DNA from: Vibrio ziniensis
GTDB taxonomy: Bacteria > Pseudomonadota > Gammaproteobacteria > Enterobacterales > Vibrionaceae
Reading direction: 5' to 3'
Assembly: GCF_011064285.1 (NCBI RefSeq)
Contig: NZ_CP049331.1
Coordinates: 62,001-126,000, forward strand
DNA length: 64,000 bases
How positions within the stretch are numbered: the stretch's first letter is position 1; every line of letters begins with the position of its first letter. Position numbers and translations under genes: made by a program. Below are positions 26,936 to 35,232 of this stretch, piece by piece. The notes below the pieces were generated by a model. The model saw nothing but the letters and a program-made list of their open reading frames with translations. It did no database searches and had not been told where the DNA came from.

Positions 26936-29110
26936 ATGATGGATCCTTCTCTTTTACTCGATGGTTTAAACGACAAACAACGCGAAGCAGTTGCTGCGCC
27001 ACTAGAAAACCTGCTGGTGCTAGCGGGTGCGGGCAGTGGTAAAACGCGAGTTCTCGTTCACCGTATCGCATGGTTATTATCGGTAGAGCAGGCATCACCG
27101 TTCTCAATTATGTCGGTGACCTTTACTAATAAAGCTGCCGCAGAAATGCGGGGTCGAATTGAAGAACTGATGATGGGCAGTTCCTCTGGGATGTGGAATG
27201 GTACGTTCCACGGAATTTGTCATCGTATTCTGCGTGCACACTATCTGGATGCGAAACTGCAAGATGATTTCCAAATTATTGATTCTGATGATCAAATTCG
27301 TCTGTTGCGCCGCCTAATTAAAGCGCAGAACTTGGATGAGAAGCAGTGGCAAGCGCGTCAGGTATCGTGGTGGATTAACGGTAAGAAAGACGAAGGCTTG
27401 CGTCCGGCTCATATTGATGCCTATCGAGATCCTATCACTCAGACTTATCTTCAGCTTTATACCGCCTATCAGGATGCGTGTGATCGCGCTGGATTGGTCG
27501 ACTTTGCTGAGATCTTGCTGCGAACGTTAGAGTTATTGCGAGATAACAAACATATTCGTGAACACTACCAAGCACGTTTCAAACATATTTTGGTGGATGA
27601 ATTTCAAGATACCAACAACATTCAATACGCTTGGCTGCGTCTGATGACTGGTAGAGAGACCCACGTGATGATCGTGGGTGATGATGACCAGTCTATCTAT
27701 GGCTGGCGTGGAGCAAAAGTAGAAAACATTGAGAAGTTTACCCAAGAGTTCCCAAGCGTAAATACTATTCGTCTGGAGCAAAACTACCGCTCAACCAAGA
27801 CCATTCTTGAAGCATCTAACACTCTGATTGCTAATAACAGTGAGCGTATGGGTAAAGAGCTGTGGACTGATGGTGCCGAAGGTGAGCTAATCTCGGTTTA
27901 CTCAGCCTACAACGAACTGGATGAAGCACGATTTGTGGTTGGAAAAATCAAAGCGTGGAACGAAGACGGTGGTTCTTTGGAAGATACGGCGATTTTGTAC
28001 CGTAACAATGCGCAGTCACGTGTGTTGGAAGAAGCACTGATTCAGGCTGGCTTAGCCTATCGAATTTACGGTGGCATGCGATTCTTCGAGCGTCAGGAAA
28101 TCAAAGATGCATTGAGCTACCTGCGCTTGATTGCTAACCGTAACGACGATACGGCATTTGAACGCGTAGTGAATACACCCACTCGTGGCTTGGGTGATAA
28201 AACCTTAGATACTATTCGTTTTGCTGCCCGTGATCGCGGTTGCACCTTATGGGATGCGAGTGTTCTATTGCTAGAAGAGAAAGTACTGGCAGGGCGTGCT
28301 GCTACATCGCTTGGTCGCTTTATTGAACTGGTTAACGCACTAGAAGATGACAGTGCAGAAATGTCTTTGCATGAGCAAACTGACCATGTGATCAAAACCT
28401 CGGGTCTGTTTGAAATGTACCAACAAGAGAAAGGCGAGAAGTCGAAGGCACGCATAGAGAACTTGGAGGAGCTGGTAACAGCAACTCGTCAGTTCGAAAA
28501 GCCGGAAGAAGCAGAAGAGATGACATTGCTAACGGCATTCTTGACCCATGCGGCATTGGAATCTGGCGAAGGTCAGGCAGATGAGTTCGATGATGCGGTT
28601 CAGTTAATGACGCTGCACAGTGCAAAAGGCTTGGAATTCCCAATGGTATTCATGGTTGGTGTTGAAGAGGGTATGTTCCCTAGTCAGATGTCAGCAGAAG
28701 AAGCTGGGCGTTTAGAAGAGGAGCGCCGCTTGTGTTACGTGGGCATGACCCGTGCCATGAAGAAGCTTTACATCACTTACGCGGAGATGCGTCGTCTGTA
28801 CGGACAAGATAAGTATCATAAGCCTTCTCGCTTTATTCGCGAGCTGCCAGATAAATGCTTGGATGAAGTGCGAATGAAAGCGCAGGTGAGCCGTCCGGCA
28901 AGTAGCGGTCGTTTCAGTCAAACCGTTGTCAAAGAGAGCTTTAATGAGACGGGCTTTACGCTAGGCTCTCGTGTGCGTCACCCGAAATTTGGAGAAGGCA
29001 CCATCATCAACTTTGAAGGCAGTGGTCCACAAAGCCGCGTTCAGGTTGCGTTTAACGGTGAAGGCATCAAATGGTTGGTTACTGCATACGCCAAGCTGGA
29101 ACGAGTGTAA
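26936..29110 (+). CDS. uvrD: DNA helicase II UvrD
   Basis: A 724-residue SF1A 3'-to-5' helicase for mismatch and nucleotide-excision repair. Walker [12 protein letters not shown] near residue 29, motif II VDEFQDTNN near 221, [18 protein letters not shown], and QLMTLHSAKGLEFPMVFMVGVEEGMFPS. The C-terminal tail has the Tudor-like GSRVRHPKFGEGTIINFEGSG, which is present in UvrD and absent from Rep. Its start (MMDPSLLLDGLNDKQREAV) matches the family. The LexA-like site overlaps its promoter. It ends at a terminator. Confidence 0.97.
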   Translation: MMDPSLLLDGLNDKQREAVAAPLENLLVLAGAGSGKTRVLVHRIAWLLSVEQASPFSIMSVTFTNKAAAEMRGRIEELMMGSSSGMWNGTFHGICHRILRAHYLDAKLQDDFQIIDSDDQIRLLRRLIKAQNLDEKQWQARQVSWWINGKKDEGLRPAHIDAYRDPITQTYLQLYTAYQDACDRAGLVDFAEILLRTLELLRDNKHIREHYQARFKHILVDEFQDTNNIQYAWLRLMTGRETHVMIVGDDDQSIYGWRGAKVENIEKFTQEFPSVNTIRLEQNYRSTKTILEASNTLIANNSERMGKELWTDGAEGELISVYSAYNELDEARFVVGKIKAWNEDGGSLEDTAILYRNNAQSRVLEEALIQAGLAYRIYGGMRFFERQEIKDALSYLRLIANRNDDTAFERVVNTPTRGLGDKTLDTIRFAARDRGCTLWDASVLLLEEKVLAGRAATSLGRFIELVNALEDDSAEMSLHEQTDHVIKTSGLFEMYQQEKGEKSKARIENLEELVTATRQFEKPEEAEEMTLLTAFLTHAALESGEGQADEFDDAVQLMTLHSAKGLEFPMVFMVGVEEGMFPSQMSAEEAGRLEEERRLCYVGMTRAMKKLYITYAEMRRLYGQDKYHKPSRFIRELPDKCLDEVRMKAQVSRPASSGRFSQTVVKESFNETGFTLGSRVRHPKFGEGTIINFEGSGPQSRVQVAFNGEGIKWLVTAYAKLERV

Positions 29111-29133
29111 GTACGTTTGATTTATTGAAATTA

Positions 29134-29162
29134 AAACCTAGCCTTAGTGCTAGGTTTTTTTA
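29134..29162 (+). terminator. terminator of uvrD
   Basis: AACCTAGC/GCTAGGTT stem with loop CTTAGT and a seven-T tail. Confidence 0.92.
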
Positions 29163-29240
29163 TGTTTACCAGATTGAATGCATCTCGTGCGGAACTGAGG
29201 ATGGATAAGCAGGGCTAATGCCTTGTCGGGTTTATGTCTC

Positions 29241-29402
29241 TACCATCCTATATAAAAATATGATCAGACTGAGCATCGGCGAGCAGCGAATGGGCGTCAA
29301 ACGCGCATTTATTCGTCCCTGAAGCTCCGCCGAGCCATCCATGGCTCAGAGGGGTTGCTTATCGACGCCCATTCACTGATCAGGAAATTTTCCAGAATGG
29401 TA
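29241..29402 (-). mobile_element. 162-bp TACCAT MITE, copy 5
   Basis: Reverse orientation, with both ends (TACCATCCTATATA and CCAGAATGGTA). The flanks are CTC on the left and TCA on the right, so no clean target duplication remains. It lies 20-odd bp beyond the csrB terminator and after the uvrD terminator. Confidence 0.82.
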
Positions 29403-29424
29403 TCAGCTCCATACTGTTCAGATA

Positions 29425-29460
29425 AAGAAAAACCCCGAGGGCGTGAGCCCTTCGGGGTTA
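29425..29460 (-). terminator. terminator of CsrB RNA
   Basis: On the minus strand AACCCCGAAGGGC / GCCCTCGGGGTT with loop TCAC, then TTTTTCTTT. It is the 3' end of the CsrB-type RNA. Confidence 0.92.
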
Positions 29461-29865
29461 TAGTCTTACTTGCAGCAATCCAGCTACTAATAGGTGCTCC
29501 CTGCATCTATTCCTTGATAAGTGTGCTGTATCCTTCAGCGCAATCCTTTCATCGCCATCCTAGCGGTGTCCATGATCTTCCTGATCTGCTAACAATCCTC
29601 GTTAGCTCTCATCACTTGTTCCCTGAGCGGTGTCCCTGACATCATCCTGATGTTAAGTCCTTTCCTCATCCAGAGGTGTCCATTGTCATTCCCTTGTCGC
29701 TACCATCCTAGTAACGAATGAGTCCGTTCAATGTCCATTTCGCTTTCCAAGCCGATCATTCATCCTGAATAACCGTAACTTCATCCTGAAGCTCACTATC
29801 CTTAGTGATCCATTTCCGTGTCAGCATCCTTCCGACAGGATTCATATTACCTACAACGAGGTATT
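29428..29865 (-). ncRNA. csrB: CsrB-family regulatory RNA (CsrA-sequestering)
   Basis: The minus strand carries about 28 GGA triplets in 380 nt (counted by eye), many in hairpin loops: TTCAGGATGAA, CATCAGGATGATG, CACTAAGGATAGTG, CGCTAGGATGGCG, GATCAGGAAGATC. The 3' part GGGAGCA...AGTAGCTGGATTGCTGC closely follows the end of E. coli CsrB, and a strong terminator follows. Such RNAs titrate the translational regulator CsrA, controlling carbon storage, motility and quorum sensing. No protein is encoded on either strand. The 3' end is defined by the terminator; the 5' end is approximate. Confidence 0.92.
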
Positions 29866-29995
29866 CAGCAACGCAAAGAAATCGTTTGCATGCGGATATT
29901 TTTTGTCTAAAAAGTAACTTGTCATTAAAAATCAGTTAGTTAATTGTTTTCGACATCATTTTTCTCGCGCAGAAAGAGATATTTCCCTATCCGTT

Positions 29996-30013
29996 TGTGA
30001 GAGATCTCGCACA
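29996..30013. promoter_or_regulatory. VarA/UvrY-type palindrome upstream of csrB
   Basis: TGTGAGAGATCTCGCACA is an 18-bp inverted repeat close to the GacA/UvrY/VarA box consensus TGTAAGAGATCTCTTACA. It lies about 130 bp upstream of the presumed csrB start, the usual type of position. It is the expected input site of the VarS/VarA two-component system. Confidence 0.85.
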
Positions 30014-30092
30014 AGAATCAAGGGCGATCCGCCATTTTGCATTTTGGATCTAATTGCACAAATATTGAATATCTACCCACATTTATTCGCTT

Positions 30093-30752
30093 TTAGTGAA
30101 TGAAACTAGTTAAAGACTGCCAAACAATGGTGAGACCTATAAGCGAAAAAATTACACCACATAGTAGATCGATATAGCGACTTGCCTGATTGAGCTTAGC
30201 TTGTAGTCGCTCTGTGGATAGCATCCACGCAAGGCAGGCAAACCAAGCCAAAGATAAGCTCCATAAGATGAGCAGTGCGATACCTTTGCCAGTTACCGAC
30301 ATGCTTGCTGGAACCAGTGTCGACATTAAGCTGACGAAAAAAACCAGAGCTTTAGGGTTAAGGATGTTGGTCATGAAACCGCGCGAAAACGCTTGTCTCT
30401 TGTTGCTCAGTAATAATGCTTTTTGGCTGGAGGAAGAGCGTTCTACAGACAAATTCCAGTGCGTTATCGTGGCTTTTAGAGCGCCAAAACCGAGGTAAAG
30501 CAAATAGCTGCCTCCGCACAATTGTAGCAGCGCAAACAGTACAGGTTGTTGATGTACCAAATAGCTGATGCCGGTGATGCTAAGAATCGAATGCAGCAAG
30601 ATACCAAAAGAGAGACCAAGGGCAATATACACACCAGTCTGGCGGCCATAGCGGGTGGCATTTTGCACCACGAGCGCGACATCGGGACCTGGGCTCATGA
30701 GAGCTAAAAAATGCACTCCTGCTAAAGTGATAAGAATACTGGCTTCATTCAT
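30093..30752 (-). CDS. LysE/RhtB-family amino-acid exporter
   Basis: A 219-residue inner-membrane protein with about six helices. The family signature LMSPGPDVALVVQNATRYGRQTGVYIALG is at residues 18-46, and LQLCGGSYLLYLGFGALKA matches the conserved third-helix region of RhtB/RhtC. It exports amino acids such as threonine or homoserine; substrate not determinable. AGGAG precedes the ATG. An AraC regulator is encoded 81 bp upstream on the same strand, so co-regulation is likely. Confidence 0.9.
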   Translation of the reverse strand: MNEASILITLAGVHFLALMSPGPDVALVVQNATRYGRQTGVYIALGLSFGILLHSILSITGISYLVHQQPVLFALLQLCGGSYLLYLGFGALKATITHWNLSVERSSSSQKALLLSNKRQAFSRGFMTNILNPKALVFFVSLMSTLVPASMSVTGKGIALLILWSLSLAWFACLAWMLSTERLQAKLNQASRYIDLLCGVIFSLIGLTIVWQSLTSFIH

Positions 30753-30833
30753 ATTAAGACTCCTACTGCGAATGACGTGATTGTGCCTTGCCCGATTCTT
30801 AATGGCTTGTAAATTTTTGACAGTGTGAAGTGT

Positions 30834-31628
30834 TTAATTTATCGCAGAGGGGGAAACGCCGTAGCAGTGTTTAAAGGCTTTGGTAAAGTGTGCCTGATCG
30901 TAGAAACCTACCTGCATGGCGACTTCAGTACCTGTTAAACCACTCTTGACCAGTTTCATTCCCTGTTCGATACGCAGACGAGTTAGCCAAGCGTAAGGTG
31001 TCATGTTCATACGCGCTTTGAAATGGCGCTGAAACTGAGTAGGGCTAAGAGAGCAAAGAGTGGCAAGTTGTTCTAAGCGAACCGGCTGATCTAAGTGTGC
31101 TAAGAGATACTCTTTCAGTGTTGCCAGTGATTGCTTTCCAAGCGGGATTGCTGCCTTTTGTTTCAAAGTACCATAGCGTTCAACCAATCCACCCAAACCT
31201 TCATAGGGCATGCAATCGAGAGCTAATTGACTCAAGTTTGGTTGCATGAGTTTTTTATGTAGTTGGGCAAGAGGTGCAAAGAGATGGGGATCGCTAATGA
31301 TGAGTTGTTTAAAGCTCAACATATCACTCGGCTGTGTGAACTCTAGGTTATCGGTAAACCAATTCGGTTCGATAGAAAACACTCGCACCTGATAGCCTGA
31401 GTCGAGGATAGAGCTACCATCGTGAAGTTCGTCGGGCGGCATGATGATGATATCGCCGTAGCCAACATTATGCTGTGTGCCTTGATGGGAGAATTTTTGT
31501 TGTCCGCTGGTCATTAACCCGATGTGAAAATCCAGGTGATAGTGGCGATCGAAAGCAAACTTATGATAATCAGCTTCTATCAAACTTATCCCTTGATCTT
31601 GAGTTGATGAGTAGAGGATTTTGTCCAT
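30834..31628 (-). CDS. AraC-family transcriptional regulator
   Basis: 264 residues. An N-terminal cupin-like sensor (HYHLDFHIGLMTSGQQKFSHQG, IIIMPPDELHDGS) is followed by a C-terminal double helix-turn-helix (LEQLATLCSLSPTQFQRHFKARMNMTPYAWLTRLRIEQGMKLV; VAMQVGFYDQAHFTKAFKHCYGVSPS). This is the layout of regulators that control adjacent amino-acid exporters. It lies just upstream of the LysE-type exporter on the same strand. The ribosome site is weak. Confidence 0.9.
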   Translation of the reverse strand: MDKILYSSTQDQGISLIEADYHKFAFDRHYHLDFHIGLMTSGQQKFSHQGTQHNVGYGDIIIMPPDELHDGSSILDSGYQVRVFSIEPNWFTDNLEFTQPSDMLSFKQLIISDPHLFAPLAQLHKKLMQPNLSQLALDCMPYEGLGGLVERYGTLKQKAAIPLGKQSLATLKEYLLAHLDQPVRLEQLATLCSLSPTQFQRHFKARMNMTPYAWLTRLRIEQGMKLVKSGLTGTEVAMQVGFYDQAHFTKAFKHCYGVSPSAIN

Positions 31629-31701
31629 GTTAGGCTTGGTGAAAGAAACCGCAATTCACCAAGCTTAACCAGTCACATTAGAATTGTCTTGTAAAAAACG
31701 A

Positions 31702-32619
31702 TCACTTAGCTGCAACAAACGTTGCTGTACGTTTTTTACCTTGGGTCAGTCCGTCATAGCTAAACACCACTAACGCACCCCAGATAAATACGAAAGTGAT
31801 GGCTTTATCTGTCGAGAACGACTCACCGTAAATCAGTACCGCCAACAAGAACATTAAGCTAGGACCTATGTACTGGAAAAAGCCTAAAGTGGAAAGCTTC
31901 AATTTGGTTGCTGCGCCGGTGAAACACAGCAAAGGCAAGGTAGTCACGATACCAGCACTGATCAGTAGTAAATTCAGGTGTAAATCGTTATCCGCCATTG
32001 AGCTGGTGGCTGAATTGGCAAACCAAGCTAGGTAGATGAACGCAATTGGCAGTAACACCAAAGTCTCAATGAACAGTCCTGTTTGACCATTCACACTGAC
32101 CTTTTTGCGCAGCAGACCATAAAAAGCAAATGATAGTGCTAGCGAGAAAGCAACCACAGGCACAGAACCAAAAACGACGATCTGAATTGCCACCCCAATC
32201 GCAGCAAGTCCTACCGCAAACCATTGAAGTTTACGCAGACGCTCACCTAAAAACAGCATGCCGAAGACGACGTTGATCAGCGGGTTTATGTAATAACCCA
32301 AACTAGCATCAAGCATATGGTTGGCGTTGATTGCCCAAATGAAAATCAGCCAGTTGCCACCGATAAGTAGCGCTGTTGCAATTAGATATAACATCTTCGA
32401 TTTTGACTGGAAAATGCTGACAACGTTACGCCATTGGTGACTAAAATGTATGATTATCGCTAAAAAGAAAAACGACCAAATAACTCGATGGCAGAGGATT
32501 TCCAGAGCAGGGACGAAAGTAATGGTTTTAAAATAAATAGGTGCGACACCCCACATAGTGTAGGCACCGATAGCCAGTAGTACGCCTTTTTTGGCGTTTG
32601 TTTGCTCTTCTGGAGTCAT
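31702..32619 (-). CDS. rarD: EamA-family transporter RarD
   Basis: 305 residues with ten predicted helices in two EamA repeats. KKGVLLAIGAYTMWGVAPIYFK, EILCHRVIWSFFFL, MLDASLGYYINPLINVVFGMLFLGERL and LGFFQYIGPSLMFLLAVLIYGE are typical of RarD (named for chloramphenicol sensitivity, true substrate unsettled). The gene lies between the AraC regulator and the divergent recQ. Confidence 0.94.
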   Translation of the reverse strand: MTPEEQTNAKKGVLLAIGAYTMWGVAPIYFKTITFVPALEILCHRVIWSFFFLAIIIHFSHQWRNVVSIFQSKSKMLYLIATALLIGGNWLIFIWAINANHMLDASLGYYINPLINVVFGMLFLGERLRKLQWFAVGLAAIGVAIQIVVFGSVPVVAFSLALSFAFYGLLRKKVSVNGQTGLFIETLVLLPIAFIYLAWFANSATSSMADNDLHLNLLLISAGIVTTLPLLCFTGAATKLKLSTLGFFQYIGPSLMFLLAVLIYGESFSTDKAITFVFIWGALVVFSYDGLTQGKKRTATFVAAK

Positions 32620-32931
32620 TATTTATTCTCGATTGAGAGTGTTCGATACCTGCTACAAATGGCTGCACTTATAGAGGTATTACAGAGTATTTTGAAAGGA
32701 ATTGGCAGTATATACGTAAAATACCTGACTGTGCAGCTAAGGAATTGCCCGCAAGCAAAATAAAATAGCCATACGGTGGAGGTTTGATTTCTCGCAATTT
32801 TCTTTGCGTCGCTTCGAGTTCGCTATTTTCTTATACATTTAGCGGTTTTATTCACTGTTAAACGTCTCTACAATATCGAGCTAATTTTGATGCTTGTGCA
32901 TCAATGGATTTACCCATCACTGAGACCTTGC

Positions 32932-34767
32932 ATGACTGCCACTTTACTTGCTGAACAATCAGAGTCACCGTTGACTGCGACAGATGTCTTGCGTGACGTA
33001 TTCGGCTATCAATCTTTTAGAGAAGGTCAGCAAGAAGTTATTGATACGGCGATTGAGGGCAACGACAGCCTAGTCATCATGCCAACTGGTGGTGGTAAGT
33101 CTCTCTGTTATCAAATTCCAGCTTTGGTCCGTTCGGGTATCACTGTGGTGATTTCACCGCTGATTTCATTGATGAAAGACCAAGTTGACCAGTTGAAAGC
33201 CAACGGTGTGTCAGCGGAATGCGTTAACTCGACACAAACCCGTGAAGAGCTGATCAGTGTTTATAACCGTATGCATGCGGGGCAGGTGAAGCTGATTTAT
33301 GTCTCACCGGAGCGAGTACTAACTAACGAATTTATTGAGCGTTTGCACAGCATTCCGTTGTCGATGATCGCTGTGGATGAAGCGCACTGTATCTCGCAAT
33401 GGGGACATGATTTCCGTCCAGAGTATGCATTGCTAGGGCAGTTAAAGCAGCTATTCCCCAATGTGCCGATTATGGCGCTGACTGCAACCGCTGACGACGC
33501 GACTCGTAGCGATATTCTGCACCGCCTTAATCTGACTGAGCCTCATATTTATCTCGGCAGTTTTGATCGCCCAAATATCCGCTATACCCTAGTTGAAAAG
33601 CACAAGCCGGTTTCTCAAGTCATCCGTTATTTGGGGACGCAAAAAGGGCAGTGTGGAATCATCTATTGCGGCAGCCGCAAGAAAGTGGAAATGCTGACCG
33701 AAAAACTGTGCAACAACCACATTCGCGCAGCCAGCTACCACGCTGGGTTAGAAGTGGATGAACGCGCGTACGTGCAGGAAGCCTTCCAGCGAGATGATAT
33801 TCAGATTGTTGTCGCTACAGTCGCGTTTGGTATGGGTATCAATAAGCCGAACGTCCGTTTCGTGGTTCACTTTGATATCCCAAGAAATATTGAGTCTTAC
33901 TATCAGGAGACAGGTCGAGCTGGTCGTGATGGTTTACCCGCAGAAGCGATGATGTTATACGACCCTGCTGATATTTCATGGCTTCGCCGTATGTTGGATG
34001 AGAAAGACGAAGGTCCTCAAAAGCAGGTTGAAACCCATAAATTGACCGCGATGAGTAACTTTGCCGAAGCGCAGACATGTCGTCGTCAGGTTTTGCTTAA
34101 TTATTTTGGTGAATATCGTGAAAAGCCTTGTGGTAACTGCGATATCTGCCTTGATCCACCAAAGCATTTTGACGCGACAGATGAAGCGCGCAAAGCGCTG
34201 TCGTGTGTTTATCGTATCAACCAAAACTTCGGTATTGGTTATGCGGTTGAAGTGCTGCGTGGCATGCAAAATATCCGCGTGCGCGAAAATGGTCACGATA
34301 AAATCTCTACTTACGGTATTGGGCGAGACCACAGCCACGATTACTGGGTGAGCATTTTCCGCCAGTTGATACATAAAGGCATGCTGTATCAAAACATCAC
34401 CCGAAATTCGACACTGCAACTGACAGAAGAAGCGCGCCCATTGTTGCGTGGTGATATGACGTTGGAATTGGCGGTTCCGCGTCTAGACACCGCTGTTCGC
34501 GCGGCTAAATCCGATAAGCTTTCGAGCAAAAATTACGATAAGAAGCTGTTTGCGAAATTACGTAAGCTGCGTAAGTCCATTGCGGATGAAGATGGTTTGC
34601 CACCTTACGTGGTGTTCAGCGACGCAACTTTGATTGATATGGCGGAGATTTTGCCAACTTCTTACGGTGAAATGTTGGCAGTCAACGGTGTTGGTCAGCG
34701 CAAGCTAGAAAAGTATGCCGACCCATTCTTAGATTTAATTCAGGAGCATTTAACCCATCATGGCTGA
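32932..34767 (+). CDS. recQ: ATP-dependent DNA helicase RecQ
   Basis: 611 residues from the chosen start (E. coli RecQ has 609). Helicase core: Walker [19 protein letters not shown] box [26 protein letters not shown], and motif [23 protein letters not shown] zinc-binding region follows ([12 protein letters not shown]....CGNCDIC), then winged helix, then HRDC domain ([22 protein letters not shown]). It unwinds DNA in recombination and fork repair. The start at 32932 (MTATLLAEQ) is preferred by family length; in-frame codons go back to a TTG at 32887. Overlaps the next gene by 8 bp. Confidence 0.96.
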   Translation: MTATLLAEQSESPLTATDVLRDVFGYQSFREGQQEVIDTAIEGNDSLVIMPTGGGKSLCYQIPALVRSGITVVISPLISLMKDQVDQLKANGVSAECVNSTQTREELISVYNRMHAGQVKLIYVSPERVLTNEFIERLHSIPLSMIAVDEAHCISQWGHDFRPEYALLGQLKQLFPNVPIMALTATADDATRSDILHRLNLTEPHIYLGSFDRPNIRYTLVEKHKPVSQVIRYLGTQKGQCGIIYCGSRKKVEMLTEKLCNNHIRAASYHAGLEVDERAYVQEAFQRDDIQIVVATVAFGMGINKPNVRFVVHFDIPRNIESYYQETGRAGRDGLPAEAMMLYDPADISWLRRMLDEKDEGPQKQVETHKLTAMSNFAEAQTCRRQVLLNYFGEYREKPCGNCDICLDPPKHFDATDEARKALSCVYRINQNFGIGYAVEVLRGMQNIRVRENGHDKISTYGIGRDHSHDYWVSIFRQLIHKGMLYQNITRNSTLQLTEEARPLLRGDMTLELAVPRLDTAVRAAKSDKLSSKNYDKKLFAKLRKLRKSIADEDGLPPYVVFSDATLIDMAEILPTSYGEMLAVNGVGQRKLEKYADPFLDLIQEHLTHHG

Positions 34768-35062
34768 GTTCGGTTTAAAGGAATATCTGGCACTAGAAGG
34801 TCGACTGATTGTTCAAACTCAGGCGTTTGAATTTGATAGTTTTCCTGCAATGGGTGAGCGTTTACTTACTTTGTTGTCTGCAAGCGCAGTAGAGAAACAA
34901 CAAGATGCCGATCTTCATTCATGGCTGATTGATTTCGAAGGCTGTCGTTTGATGCTGCGTGCTGAGCACTACAGTGAATGCGTGTGGCTAGAGGCATTGA
35001 GCGAAGGGCAGAGCAAAGAAGAACTGGATTTTATTGCAGGCTTATTAGCTCGAGGAATTTAA
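34760..35062 (+). CDS. small conserved protein, DUF3630-like
   Basis: A 100-residue acidic soluble protein whose ATG lies inside the last codons of recQ (8-bp overlap), so it is translationally coupled to recQ. No signal peptide or membrane helix. Its sequence ([47 protein letters not shown]) resembles the DUF3630 group found next to recQ in vibrios; this match is from memory. Function unknown. Confidence 0.75.
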   Translation: MAEFGLKEYLALEGRLIVQTQAFEFDSFPAMGERLLTLLSASAVEKQQDADLHSWLIDFEGCRLMLRAEHYSECVWLEALSEGQSKEELDFIAGLLARGI

Positions 35063-35072
35063 GATTTTAGTT

Positions 35073-35192
35073 CTCCCCCTCAGATGAGGGGGAGTTAGAG
35101 GGGGGTGAAGTCCACCGAACTTATTAATCACGGCAATCTTAATTAAGTGCGGTGAAAGCAACCCCACCCTGCCTCCCCTTCGAAAGGGGAGG
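35073..35192. repeat. palindromic intergenic repeat
   Basis: Two strong hairpins bracket a 120-bp stretch: CTCCCCCTC/GAGGGGGAG (35073-35094) and CCTCCCCTT/AAGGGGAGG (35172-35192), with further GGGGGG and CCCCACCC tracts between that can pair. This pattern is typical of dispersed intergenic repeats. It lies between two convergent genes and may serve as their terminator or mRNA stabiliser. Confidence 0.7.
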
Positions 35193-35232
35193 AGCAAAGA
35201 CTTTTGACTAAGAGGCAGGAGTTAAATAAAAA

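Noticed and set aside
29309..29639. Short ORFs over the MITE and csrB region
   Set aside because: They overlap a MITE and a structured RNA on the opposite strand and show no protein-like signature.
29700..29715. TACCATCCTAG at 29701, identical to the MITE end
   Set aside because: It is one CsrB stem-loop (CTAGGATGGTAG on the minus strand) in the middle of the RNA; no other MITE sequence is next to it, so the match is coincidental.
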